Assembly (NCBI GenBank): GCA_016931225.1
Contig: JAFGFE010000010.1
Span: forward strand, 1 to 64,000
Length of the DNA: 64,000 bases
Direction of reading: 5' to 3'
Source: Candidatus Zymogenaceae bacterium
Lineage (GTDB): Bacteria; Desulfobacterota; Zymogenia; Zymogenales; Zymogenaceae
This document shows positions 7,839 through 18,753 of this stretch, in pieces (the stretch's first letter is position 1; the number at the start of each line of letters is the position of its first letter). The position numbers and the translations under genes were made by a program. Below the pieces are notes generated by a model, which was not told the DNA's origin, made no database searches, and saw only the letters and a program-made list of their open reading frames with translations.

Positions 7839-9551
7839 TCACGGCGTTTTCATCACGATGACGCCCCGGGGGCACTCCCGGGCGCAGATACCGCATCCCT
7901 TGCAGAAATCCTCGTCGACCCGGACGCTGCTTCCCACACCGCGCGCCTTGAGATTCCTGATGATCGAGAGCGAAAAATCGGGACAGAACCGCTCGCAGGT
8001 CTTGCAGTCGATGCAGGTGCCGCAGACGAAGCATCGGGCCGCCTCGGCGGCGGCGTCCCGTTCGGTCGGCCCCGCGGTGACTTCCGAGAAATCACCCGAT
8101 CGCATATGTGGGTCCGTCTTCTGGAGACGATAGGCGTCACTTTTCTTGAAATAGGCCGTTTGTATATCCTCGAACGCCACCGGGTCCCCCTCTGGGGCCG
8201 GACGCTCTTCCAGCCAGCGGCTGAAGGTCATCCTCTCCGTCGCCTCGGGCGCCGGGCGGCCGGAGAGACGCGCGTCGATCATGATCGCCGCCCGCTTGCC
8301 GGCGGCGGCGGCGTCCGCCACGGTGCGTCGCCCCCCACCCGCGTCCCCGCCCAGGAGCACGCCTTCTGCATCGAGGATGGATACGGGATCTTTTTTGTCC
8401 CCGTCCGTCCCCATGAACGAGAAGTCCTCCGCCTCACCCACGGCGGTGATGACCCGATCCACACAGACCTCCCGCTCGCTGCCGGAAATCTGCACCGGCC
8501 GCCTCCTGCCGGAGGCGTCCTCCTCCCCCAACTCCATTGTGATCAGGGTCATCGCCAGGCGCCCCTTTTTTTCCGTGAGCCCGACGGGGGCCGTCAGGTA
8601 CGAGATCGGGATGTCCTCCTCACGCGCCTCCTCGATTTCGTCGGTGAAGGCGGGCATCTCGTCACGACTTCTCCTGTAATAAATATGGGGGGATCCCCCC
8701 AGGCGGAGGATCGTGCGGGCGGCGTCCAGGGCGGTGTTCCCGCCGCCGATAACGGCGTACTCGCCCGTGACCGAATCGATTGTTCCCCGAAAGACGTCCG
8801 CCAGAAAAGAAAGGCCGGATAGAACGCCGATTCCTGTATATCCTCCCAGGTCCACATCCAGGGAGCGATGCGCCCCGGGCGCCGCGAAGACGGCGTCGAA
8901 GTCTTTCTCGAGATCGGTGAGAATGATGTCCGTACCGATGGAAACGCCGGTTCTGATATCCACCCCCAGGCGGCGGATTGCATCGATACACGAATCCAGT
9001 ATGTCCCGGGGGAGCCGATACGGGGGAATCCCCAGCCGGAGCACCCCGCCGGGGGCCTCCTCCCGCTCGAAGACGGTGACCGCATATCCCAAGAGCGCCA
9101 GGAACCTCGCCGTCGAAAGGCCCGCAGGACCGGAGCCGACGATCGCCACGCTTTTCCCCGTGGCCTTTCGCTTCGGGAGGTCGGGGTGTTTTTTCAGTGC
9201 TTCGTTCCCCAGAAGGCGCTCGACGGCCCTGATGGAGACCCTCTCGTCGAATCGATCCCGATTGCACGCTTCCGTACAGAATGCGGGGCACACCCGCCCC
9301 AGGACGGCGGGAAAGGGATTTTCCAGGGCCAGGGCGAGGGTCGCCCCGGCCGTGTCTCCGTCTGCGAGGAGGGCCATCATCTCGGGAATATTGTTCTGCA
9401 GGGGGCACTCTCTACTGCAGGGGGAGGGCCGGGGGGAGAATACCGGCATAAGAAACCGCCAGCTCCCGGTTTTGTTCCACTCCATTCCCCCCCAGGACGA
9501 GGGGACCTCAGGATACTGGTCGATCTGGGTGAGGGTTATCTTCGTGGTCAC
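7839..9551 (-). CDS. Fusion of GltD-like NAD(P)H oxidoreductase and PorD-type 2x[4Fe-4S] ferredoxin
   Basis: At 570 residues this joins two modules. Residues 1-450 resemble the small subunit of glutamate synthase (GltD). They hold an N-terminal Fe-S region (CSRECPLQNNIP, then RVCPAFCTEACNRD), an FAD site (VGSGPAGLSTARFL near 136) and a second Rossmann NAD(P)H site (IGGGNTALDAAR near 268). The last 75 residues are a ferredoxin domain with cysteine clusters CFVCGTCIDCKTCERFCP and CKGCGICARECP, as in the PorD delta subunit. It overlaps porG by 4 bp and precedes porA. The likely role is electron transfer between the oxidoreductase and NAD(P)H. The direction and cofactor preference are inferred only. 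Confidence 0.88.
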   Translation of the reverse strand: MTTKITLTQIDQYPEVPSSWGGMEWNKTGSWRFLMPVFSPRPSPCSRECPLQNNIPEMMALLADGDTAGATLALALENPFPAVLGRVCPAFCTEACNRDRFDERVSIRAVERLLGNEALKKHPDLPKRKATGKSVAIVGSGPAGLSTARFLALLGYAVTVFEREEAPGGVLRLGIPPYRLPRDILDSCIDAIRRLGVDIRTGVSIGTDIILTDLEKDFDAVFAAPGAHRSLDVDLGGYTGIGVLSGLSFLADVFRGTIDSVTGEYAVIGGGNTALDAARTILRLGGSPHIYYRRSRDEMPAFTDEIEEAREEDIPISYLTAPVGLTEKKGRLAMTLITMELGEEDASGRRRPVQISGSEREVCVDRVITAVGEAEDFSFMGTDGDKKDPVSILDAEGVLLGGDAGGGRRTVADAAAAGKRAAIMIDARLSGRPAPEATERMTFSRWLEERPAPEGDPVAFEDIQTAYFKKSDAYRLQKTDPHMRSGDFSEVTAGPTERDAAAEAARCFVCGTCIDCKTCERFCPDFSLSIIRNLKARGVGSSVRVDEDFCKGCGICARECPRGVIVMKTP

Positions 9552-10117
9552 GTCGCCTCCAGGATGATCACCCGGTTATACGCCTCCCGGGCGCCCTCGG
9601 CGTTGTTGGCGGCGTGTTTCGGGATGGTCTGTTCGATTGCGTCGGTCAAACTTTCGAGGGATACGATATCGGTCATGCGTGTTACGGCGCCCAAAATGGT
9701 GGTGTTGATGATCGGAAGGAGTTCCGTCCCCAGCCCCCGGCTCCGGGCGATCGTGCCCGCGGGCACGGTGCCGATGGAAATCCCTTCACAGCTTTTGAGG
9801 GTGCGAAACGCCTCCGGGGGGTCGTCGCTGTTAATCAAAAGCCCCCCCTCCGGCTTCAGGCCGGAGAGCGTCGGCTCAAGCTCCAGGAGGGTGGGATCCA
9901 TCACCACGATGAAGTCAGGATTGTAGATGTTCTGCCGGATGAGGATTTTTTCATCGTCGATCCTGAGGTAGGCCGCCACGGGCGCACCGCGGCGCTCCAG
10001 GCCGAAGGAGGGAAACGACTGGGGATAGTTCCCCTCGAGGAACGCCGCCAGAGCCAGAATCTCCGAGGCCATGACCGCCCCCTGTCCCCCGCGACCGTGA
10101 AATCGAATTTCGTACAT
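9548..10117 (-). CDS. porG: 2-oxoacid:ferredoxin oxidoreductase, gamma subunit
   Basis: The gamma subunit of the Por complex. It begins with the family signature MYEIRFHGRGGQGAVMASE and contains SFGLERRGAPV and the NTTILGA motif near the middle. It is about 189 residues from the chosen ATG at 10117, which has GGAAAG ahead of it. Codons at 10150-10153 could add 11-12 residues but have no ribosome site and are not part of the family. It is the first gene of the minus-strand operon porG - fusion - porA - porB - M20 - MBL. Confidence 0.92.
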   Translation of the reverse strand: MYEIRFHGRGGQGAVMASEILALAAFLEGNYPQSFPSFGLERRGAPVAAYLRIDDEKILIRQNIYNPDFIVVMDPTLLELEPTLSGLKPEGGLLINSDDPPEAFRTLKSCEGISIGTVPAGTIARSRGLGTELLPIINTTILGAVTRMTDIVSLESLTDAIEQTIPKHAANNAEGAREAYNRVIILEAT

Positions 10118-10481
10118 GAAAGTGGCGCTTTCCGGTGTCGTGAAAAACATCACTCATGTTAGCCGGGACGAAGGGGCGTGTCAAGGGCAATCAGCGCCCT
10201 TCGGGCCGTATCCGAGAGCTTTCCGGACTCGGTATGCCACCCCCGTCGGGCATTTCAGGGAGGTTCTCATTGCGGCGCGAAGGGCACACGTATACAAAGT
10301 GTTCCCCGCCTCGGCGATCGATGCCGGGACGATTGAAAAGAAATACTTTGACTTCCACCTCCCGTGTTGCTACAGTCTATACTTTGCGGCATTTTGTCGC
10401 ATCGTTTCGATAACGCAGGAGCGCGCCGGAATTCTCACCGGAGATCTTTTTGATGAGGAATGATCGGCGCACACACTACCT
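10118..10481. other. Intergenic region between divergent operons
   Basis: About 360 bp separates porG (minus) from the acyltransferase pair (plus). It holds a good plus-strand promoter at 10348-10376. Apart from that no conserved RNA motif, operator or coding region was recognised. The open frames inside it have no family resemblance and no ribosome sites. Confidence 0.5.
10348..10376 (+). promoter_or_regulatory. Sigma-70-like promoter for the acyltransferase genes
   Basis: The -35 box TTGACT (10348-10353) and -10 box TACAGT (10371-10376) are separated by 17 bp. The promoter lies about 105 bp upstream of the LpxL-like start. A TATACT a few bases further could serve as an alternative -10. Confidence 0.5.
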
Positions 10482-11405
10482 ATGGCACGGGGATTCGTTT
10501 CTGACCTGGGAGATCGTCTGGCCGCGATCGCCTTTTGCTTTTTCGCGGAGGTTATCCCCTATACGCCCCTCTGGCTCATCCGGGGGGTGTCGGTGGTGAT
10601 GTTCGTGTTGATGTATCCGGTGGCCGGATACCTGCTGGGGCTTGAACGGCGGTTCGCCCGGCACATCAGGATCGCCTTCGAGGAGGACCTCACCCCACGG
10701 GATTCCCGGAGGCTGGCCCGACGGGCCCTCTATGAGCTCTTGATCGATAGCCTCGAGATCAACCACTACTACCACCCCAGGAATATCGATGAGCTGCTCC
10801 GAAATGTGCCCGTTGAGGGGCTCGAAAAAATTCACCGGGCGCTCGAGGGGGGACGGGGCGCCGTCGGCGCCGCCGCCCATCTGGGGAACTTCCAGCTTTT
10901 GGCCATCCGCCTGAGCAAGGAGGAGTTCAATTTTTCCTTTCTCGTGAAGGATCCGAAGAATCCGCATTTCGCGAAGGCATGGTATAAATACATGGACACC
11001 ATCCCGGTCAATCGGATCAATTTCGTCAGCAGGGTGAGCGCCGCAAAGGGGGCGTTTCGGGCGCTTGGACGAGGTGATTTTGTGATGATGGTGGCCGATG
11101 AATTCAAGCGCCGGGGCGGCGTTGAGGTGAACTTCTTCGGCAAAACCACCATGCTGGCTGCGGGTCCGGCGGCCATCGCTCTCAAGACCGGCGCCCCGAT
11201 GCTGCCCATCAACATCTTTCGGGGGAAAAAGAGTTGCTACCGGGTGGTGGTGGACGACCAGATCGAATTCGCCCCCACCGGCGATGTCGAAAAGGACATC
11301 CGAAATTATTCCCAGCTCCGCACGGACATCATGGAGCGATATGTGCGGGAGTATCCCCATGAGCTTCTCTGGACCCACGACAGGTGGAAAAAAAGGCGCA
11401 GATAA
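10482..11405 (+). CDS. LpxL/HtrB-like lipid A acyltransferase family protein
   Basis: A 307-residue inner-membrane-associated acyltransferase of the LpxL/HtrB type, with an N-terminal hydrophobic anchor at about 15-52. It has the family motif region AAHLGNFQ near 131-138 and a late HELLWTHDRWKKRR C-terminus typical of LpxL proteins. The family adds secondary acyl chains to lipid A. The HX4(D/E) catalytic motif reads H133-LGNF-Q138, so the usual acidic residue is Gln. Either the enzyme is altered in mechanism or it acts on a different lipid. A promoter lies upstream, and a PlsC-like gene follows 88 bp downstream, so the two are probably co-transcribed. Confidence 0.82.
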   Translation: MARGFVSDLGDRLAAIAFCFFAEVIPYTPLWLIRGVSVVMFVLMYPVAGYLLGLERRFARHIRIAFEEDLTPRDSRRLARRALYELLIDSLEINHYYHPRNIDELLRNVPVEGLEKIHRALEGGRGAVGAAAHLGNFQLLAIRLSKEEFNFSFLVKDPKNPHFAKAWYKYMDTIPVNRINFVSRVSAAKGAFRALGRGDFVMMVADEFKRRGGVEVNFFGKTTMLAAGPAAIALKTGAPMLPINIFRGKKSCYRVVVDDQIEFAPTGDVEKDIRNYSQLRTDIMERYVREYPHELLWTHDRWKKRRR

Positions 11406-11493
11406 ACGTGAATTTATGATATGATGAAGACTCAGTAATTTAATATTTTTTGCAGTGCCGTTTTTCCTCGACGCGCAACTGAAAGGGAAACAG

Positions 11494-12465
11494 ATGAAAA
11501 TTGACATGAATCATATGAACCGAATACGGTTGAGCACAAACGCCAAGCTGCAAAAGACCCTCGGGAGGTTTTTTGTGGGGCCCAACTACTTCTTCTCGAA
11601 GGTTGACATTAACATCGAGAACATCGAGCGGATACCCACGGACGAGACGGTGATATTCGCCCTGAACCACACCGATCGCTACAACTACTGGCCGTTTCAG
11701 TACAAGATGTGGCGGATGAACCCGAGGCTTCCCTACACCACTACCTGGGTCAAGGGAGATTACTACAACAACCCGTTATTGGGGAAGTTCTTCGACTGGA
11801 CGAACAACATCCCGGTGCCGTCCCGGGGCTATCTCATTAAGGAGGATTTTCGGGATATCGTCAACCGGAAGATATCCCAGATCGAGTATCGGCTGCTCAG
11901 GGACCTGGTCAACGGGAAAAAGCAGATACAGAAGCTGAGCGACGAGATCACCGAGGCCCTTAGAAGTGTTTTGGAGTATCCCCGTCAGCTTATAGACGAG
12001 ATAAAAATTCCCTACGCCGAGTACGTTGAGCGGTACTACCGGATGCTGATGGCGAAGGTGGCGGAGATAAACTTCAACGCGCTGTTTGAAAAGCGCCTCA
12101 ATGTTATCATCTTTCCTGAGGGCACCCGGTCGGACACCCTCACCTCCGGGAAAACCGGCATATCTCATCTGGCATTGAAGTCCAGGGCCAAGGTGGTGCC
12201 GGTGGGATGCAGCGGATCGGATACGATTTATCCCGGTAACTCCCCGGTGGCGAAAAAGGGAAAGGTCGTCTACCGGGTGGGTATGCCCATCGATCCGAGG
12301 GACTTCGTTGTCGATGAGGACAAAATGGACTTCGTCCCCTTTTCACGGGACGCCGAAATCCGCCTGGCCGACGAGATGCATGAGTTCGCCCTCCAGGTGA
12401 TGGAGGCCATCAACGAGCTGTTGGATGAAAAATACCGTTCACTCCAGCCGGTGACGGTGGTATAG
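11494..12465 (+). CDS. PlsC-like 1-acyl-glycerol-3-phosphate acyltransferase family protein
   Basis: A 323-residue phospholipid/glycerol acyltransferase. Motif I reads NHTDRYN (His59, then Asn64 where HX4D expects Asp), and motif III is FPEGTRSD at 207-214. About 148 residues separate the two motifs, roughly twice the usual, with a charged, probably helical insert at 115-200. The likely role is esterifying a lysophospholipid-type acceptor at the membrane. The ATG at 11494 is preferred because AAAGGG lies 7 bp ahead. A GTG at 11455 would give an unsupported extension. A strong terminator follows. Confidence 0.8.
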   Translation: MKIDMNHMNRIRLSTNAKLQKTLGRFFVGPNYFFSKVDINIENIERIPTDETVIFALNHTDRYNYWPFQYKMWRMNPRLPYTTTWVKGDYYNNPLLGKFFDWTNNIPVPSRGYLIKEDFRDIVNRKISQIEYRLLRDLVNGKKQIQKLSDEITEALRSVLEYPRQLIDEIKIPYAEYVERYYRMLMAKVAEINFNALFEKRLNVIIFPEGTRSDTLTSGKTGISHLALKSRAKVVPVGCSGSDTIYPGNSPVAKKGKVVYRVGMPIDPRDFVVDEDKMDFVPFSRDAEIRLADEMHEFALQVMEAINELLDEKYRSLQPVTVV

Positions 12466-12531
12466 CGAATGAGGCCGATGATGTGTGTGAATCACCGGCC
12501 GTGACTGAGATAAAGAATACACGTGATATTC

Positions 12532-12567
12532 AAAACCCTCCGATGGCACACATCGGGGGGTTTTTTT
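12532..12567. terminator. Bidirectional rho-independent terminator
   Basis: An 11-bp stem (ACCCTCCGATG with CATCGGGGGGT) around loop GCACA, with seven T on the plus side and AAAA on the minus side. It serves the convergent acyltransferase operon and rlmB. Confidence 0.9.
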
Positions 12568-12623
12568 CGATACCATTGGTGTTCTGTGTGTCTGTTCCGG
12601 AGGGAGAGAAAGACGCGGTTTTA

Positions 12624-13418
12624 TCAGCTGGAGACGACGTGTTGCTGGCGGACCTTTTCGTACAGCACCACCGCCACCGCCACCGAGATGTTCAAAGACG
12701 AGATGCGGCCCAGAAGCGGTATGGAGATAACCCGGTCGCACTTGTTCCTGAGGGTATCGGACAGGCCCTTGTCCTCCCCGCCGAAGACTAAAGCGACCGG
12801 CCCCGTCAGGTCCGCCTCGAAATGAGCGCATTCGCCGTTCGCCTCCACCCCGATGATGTGAAACCCGGCCCGGGAAAGCTGGGCCAGGGCGCTGGTGGGG
12901 CTTTCCCTGATGACCGGGATATATTCGGATGCGCCCATGGACACCCGGACCGCCACCGAAGACAGCGGTGCGCTTCGGCGGGGGGGAACCACCACGCTCC
13001 GGGCGCCGGCGCCGTCACAGGTGCGCAGAATCGCCCCCAGGTTCTGCTCGTAGAGCACCTCTCCCAGCACCAGGATCACAGGATCCGTGGTGTTGTCGAC
13101 GACCTCAAGGAGGGTCTTGAGGCTGATATCCTCACGGGGACGGGCCAGGGCGATGACCCCCTGATGGGAGCCGGTTTGGGAGCGGGCGTCCAGCTCCCGG
13201 CGGTCCAGGGCCGTGAGCGGGACCCCCCGTTTTCGGGCGAGCTCCATGATGGAGCGCACCTTCCCCGCCGCCTCGGCGCCCCCGTCCAGAAACACCTCCT
13301 CGATCTCCCGGTCGGACCCCAACGCCTCCAGGACCACATTTCGCCCCTCCAGGCTGATACGGGGCTCGTCTTCGGGGCGTCTTTTGCCCGGTTTTGGAGG
13401 ATGCTTTTTCTTTTTCAC
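12624..13418 (-). CDS. rlmB: 23S rRNA 2'-O-methyltransferase RlmB (SpoU/TrmH family)
   Basis: A SAM-dependent 2'-O-ribose methyltransferase. In E. coli RlmB methylates G2251 of 23S rRNA. The 264 residues start with a basic Lys-rich tail (MKKKKHPPKPGKRR), then the substrate-binding domain from about 21. The SPOUT domain has NLGAILRTCDGAGA at 126-139, LVFGGEDKGL near 209 and IPLLGRISSLNISVAVAVVLYE near 233, which form the knotted SAM site. The exact rRNA target is inferred from the family. It stands alone, with the DUF1232 gene upstream on the same strand. Confidence 0.93.
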   Translation of the reverse strand: MKKKKHPPKPGKRRPEDEPRISLEGRNVVLEALGSDREIEEVFLDGGAEAAGKVRSIMELARKRGVPLTALDRRELDARSQTGSHQGVIALARPREDISLKTLLEVVDNTTDPVILVLGEVLYEQNLGAILRTCDGAGARSVVVPPRRSAPLSSVAVRVSMGASEYIPVIRESPTSALAQLSRAGFHIIGVEANGECAHFEADLTGPVALVFGGEDKGLSDTLRNKCDRVISIPLLGRISSLNISVAVAVVLYEKVRQQHVVSS

Positions 13419-13476
13419 TAAAAAACCGATCTTCGAAAAGGACGTTTTGTCTCGAGGTTTCGAAACGAAGCGGGGG

Positions 13477-13830
13477 TTACCTGCGGGTTCCTTCGAAATC
13501 CTTCATCTTTTCCCGGACCCGGTCGCTTGCGTCCGACGGGTCGGTGTCATCTGCGTCCATCTCTCCCGTTTCAAGGAAGTTTTTGTATCGCTCGGTCTCG
13601 TAGACCAAAAGTCCCATGATCAGGGCCAGGGCGCCGATGTCGTCCACCAGGCCGACCAGGGGAAAGATGCCGGGGATGAAATCGATGGGGATGAGGATAT
13701 ATACAATCAGGGCGAGATAGGTGAGTTTTCGAAAGAGCGGAACCCGGTAGGCCTTGTCGGTGAAGATGGCCTTTAGGTATCGCCAGCGGCGGGCGATATT
13801 CACCGCGTCGAATATGCTTTTCGAGGGCAT
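13477..13830 (-). CDS. DUF1232 (YkvA-like) membrane protein
   Basis: A small protein of 117 residues with the DUF1232 core IPIDFIPGIFPLVGLVDDIG, which forms two short membrane segments. The C-terminal tail is acidic. The family is widespread and its function unknown. The ATG at 13830 is preferred over the one at 13854 because GGGAG lies 7 bp ahead of it. It is 58 bp upstream of rlmB and probably co-transcribed. Confidence 0.85.
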   Translation of the reverse strand: MPSKSIFDAVNIARRWRYLKAIFTDKAYRVPLFRKLTYLALIVYILIPIDFIPGIFPLVGLVDDIGALALIMGLLVYETERYKNFLETGEMDADDTDPSDASDRVREKMKDFEGTRR

Positions 13831-14005
13831 GGAAACACTCCCGTGGTACGTCAATAATGAATACTAATCATTATACGGCATATTGTTCGGAAAGAAAAGA
13901 GGGAAAAGGGAGTCGTGTGAGATTCACACCGGCTCGCCGCCCGCTCCGGGGATGTTCGAAAGGTCGAGGTGAGCCGCCTTACTCGGCCGCCCGGGATCCG
14001 TCGGC

Positions 14006-14642
14006 TCATCGTCCGACGGTTTTTTTCCTGCCGATGAGGTACACGCAGTTTCTGGCAAGGCTGTTGGGCATGACGTCCCGGATGAAAGACGATACACCCC
14101 CCGTCTCGGGAAAGTGCTTTCTCCGTATGACGGAAAGGTCCATGCGGTCAAGCAACGTGTCGAAGTCCCGGAGGGTGAAGGGGTGTATGTTCGGTGTGTC
14201 GTCCCAGGCGTAGGGGATGTCGGTGGTGGCCGGCATGCGACCGGAGAAGAGGAGATAGAGCCGCACGAGGAGGTAGCCGTAGTTTGGAAAGCCGACGATG
14301 CCGATATCCCCGACCCTGAGCATCTCGGTGAGGACGAACAACGGCCGCTGTATCTCGTGGAGAGTCTGGTTGAGGATTACGTAATCGAACGAGCCGTCGG
14401 CCCACTCGGAGAGACCCTCGTTGATATCGCCGTGATAGACCGACAGGCCCCGGGAGACGCAGGCCGCCACGCCGTCGGCGGAAATCTCCACTCCCCGGCC
14501 AGATACCCCCTTCTCCTCCACCAGGGCGCCGAGGAGCTCCCCAAACCCGCAGCCCAGGTCGAGCACCCGGCTCCCATCCGGGATGGTCTCGAAGATGAAC
14601 GTGTGATCGTCCCTGAAAAGCGGTGCGTGTGACGTCGATCGA

Positions 14643-14650
<8 letters not shown>
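14006..14650 (-). CDS. metW: MetW, methionine biosynthesis methyltransferase-like protein
   Basis: MetW works with MetX in homoserine acetylation in many proteobacteria, and the mechanism is not fully settled. This 214-residue protein has the class I SAM-binding motif VLDLGCGFGELL at 29-40. It also has the MetW signature region NQTLHEIQRP and GFPNYG, and the late TPNIHPFTLRDF segment. The ATG at 14650 overlaps the metX stop by 8 bp, the usual metX-metW coupling. Longer in-frame starts at up to 14710 would lie deep inside metX. Confidence 0.93.
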
Positions 14651-17134
<2,484 letters not shown>

Positions 17135-18067
17135 CTATTCGTTTGTGCTTTTTGCAAGGTCTGTTGAGAGGTATCGATCTCCGGTATCGCAGATGATGGT
17201 GACGATGGTTTTTCCCGTGTATTCGGGTCGGGCGGCGAGCTTGCGTGCGGCCCATACGTTTGCCCCCGAGGAGATGCCGCACAGGATACCTTCCTCGGTG
17301 ATGATCCTCCTGGCGGTGGTGAGGGCGTCTTGGTCTGTGACGGTGATGATTTCATCAATCACCGTCAGGTCTAATACCTGTGGAATGAATCCCGCGCCGA
17401 TACCCTGGATACCATGGGGTCCCGGCTTTCCTCCTGAGATCACGGGGGAGCCTGCGGGTTCCACCGCCACCACCCGACAGTCGCCGATCAGCTCCTTGAG
17501 CCGTGATCCTGTGCCGGTGATGGTTCCGCCGGTGCCCACACCGGCCACAAAGACATCCACGGAACCCTCGGTATCTCGATAAATCTCCTCGGCGGTGGTG
17601 CGGCGGTGAGCGGCGGGGTTTTCGGGATTTTCAAATTGGAGCGGCATATAGGCGTTCGGCGTCTCGTCTCGTATCCGAGAAGCCTCTTCGATGGCGGCCT
17701 CAATGCCCGATGCCCCCGGCGTGAGTACCAGATCAGCTCCCAAGAGTCTTAGGAGGTCCATACGCTCGCGGCTCAGGGAATCGGGCATGACGATGACCAC
17801 CCGGTAGTTTCGAGCCGCCCCCACCAGAGCAAGACCGATGCCGGTGTTGCCTGATGTGGGTTCCACGATGGTGGATACTCCCGGAGTGATCAAACCCTGG
17901 TGTTCCGCCGCTTCTATCATCGAAAGGGCGATACGGTCCTTGATGCTGCCGCCTGGATTTTTCGATTCCAGTTTCACCAGGATTGAGGACGAGAGGTCTC
18001 GGGAAAGCCGATTGAGCCTGACCAATGGGGTGTTTCCGATGAGGTCGGTGATGGTTTCGGAAATCAT
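17135..18067 (-). CDS. cysK: Cysteine synthase A (O-acetylserine sulfhydrylase)
   Basis: A PLP enzyme making cysteine from O-acetylserine and sulfide. The 310 residues carry NTPLVRL near 12, the PLP lysine in NPGGSIKDR (Lys43), the substrate loop TSGNTG at 71-76 and the phosphate-binding GVGTGGTITG near 176-185. IQGIGAGFIP near 220 fits CysK. It lies 16 bp downstream of the Rrf2 regulator and 42 bp upstream of metY, so sulfide assimilation into cysteine and homocysteine is encoded in one unit. Confidence 0.95.
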   Translation of the reverse strand: MISETITDLIGNTPLVRLNRLSRDLSSSILVKLESKNPGGSIKDRIALSMIEAAEHQGLITPGVSTIVEPTSGNTGIGLALVGAARNYRVVIVMPDSLSRERMDLLRLLGADLVLTPGASGIEAAIEEASRIRDETPNAYMPLQFENPENPAAHRRTTAEEIYRDTEGSVDVFVAGVGTGGTITGTGSRLKELIGDCRVVAVEPAGSPVISGGKPGPHGIQGIGAGFIPQVLDLTVIDEIITVTDQDALTTARRIITEEGILCGISSGANVWAARKLAARPEYTGKTIVTIICDTGDRYLSTDLAKSTNE

Positions 18068-18083
18068 ACGGAGCGACGTTTCC

Positions 18084-18518
18084 TTATGAAGCCTCTCGCG
18101 CCAAGCCCAAGGTCTTACCCTGATCGATGAGGTTTTTCAGAGTAATGTTTCTGAAATAATCCGCGATTATCTCGCTCGCCTCTACCCACACGTCGTGGGT
18201 GATGCACGACTCCACAAACATACAGTCTTTATGATTGTTGACACACGAGACGAGAGCGATGGGTCCCTCCACCGCCTCGATGATGGCAAGAAGAGTGATC
18301 TCCTCCGGCGCGGCACTCAGGACATATCCGCCCGAGCGCCCTCTATGGCTCTTGATAAGTCCGGCCCTCTTGAGCTTCAGAAATATCTGTCCAATGTAAT
18401 TGAGTGAAATATTTTGGCGCTTGGAGATCTCCGACGCCCGGACAGCTTCGCCCTGTCCGTAATAGGCGATATCAAATAGCGCCCTGGTTCCGTATCGGGA
18501 AAGCGTGGTGAGTCTCAT
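18084..18518 (-). CDS. Rrf2-family transcription regulator with IscR-like Fe-S ligands
   Basis: A 144-residue winged-helix regulator of the Rrf2 family (relatives: IscR, CymR, NsrR). The start MRLTTLSRYGTRALFDIA and the wing KSHRGRSGGYVLS are hallmarks. Cys92, Cys99 and Cys105 followed by His108 match the IscR cluster ligands, with the first spacing one residue longer (CX6CX5CX2H). It heads the cysK-metY-metX-metW series, so it may act as a CymR/IscR-like sensor of sulfur or Fe-S status. ATG 18518 is chosen for AAGGA six bases ahead. An AT-rich region with TATAAT lies upstream. Confidence 0.9.
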   Translation of the reverse strand: MRLTTLSRYGTRALFDIAYYGQGEAVRASEISKRQNISLNYIGQIFLKLKRAGLIKSHRGRSGGYVLSAAPEEITLLAIIEAVEGPIALVSCVNNHKDCMFVESCITHDVWVEASEIIADYFRNITLKNLIDQGKTLGLAREAS

Positions 18519-18564
18519 GGGGAATCCTTTTGAATGGGAATAAGAATTTTCCCAAACATTATTT

Positions 18565-18570
18565 ATTATA
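18565..18570 (-). promoter_or_regulatory. Candidate -10 box of the rrf2-cys-met operon
   Basis: On the minus strand a perfect TATAAT lies about 50 bp ahead of the regulator start, inside a markedly AT-rich stretch. No convincing -35 box is present, as often seen at activator- or Rrf2-controlled promoters. An operator was not identified. Confidence 0.35.
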
Positions 18571-18753
18571 TTTGAAATAAAAGCAATAAAAACCCGCATT
18601 TTTTAAAAATTTGTATGAGCATTGATTGATATGCGGTATTTTCTTTTTACTGCAAATGGTGTAGTATAAGTGCGTATTACAGGCGGGTGGTGCCGATGCG
18701 TGAGGATATCTTTTTCTATATTGGCATATACCGTGCCGAAAGGAATATTATAT

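Noticed and set aside
13998-14026. Hairpin with seven T at the end of metW, on the plus strand
   Set aside because: No plus-strand gene precedes it. The T run is the complement of Lys codons at the end of metW. It may only stabilise the metW end.
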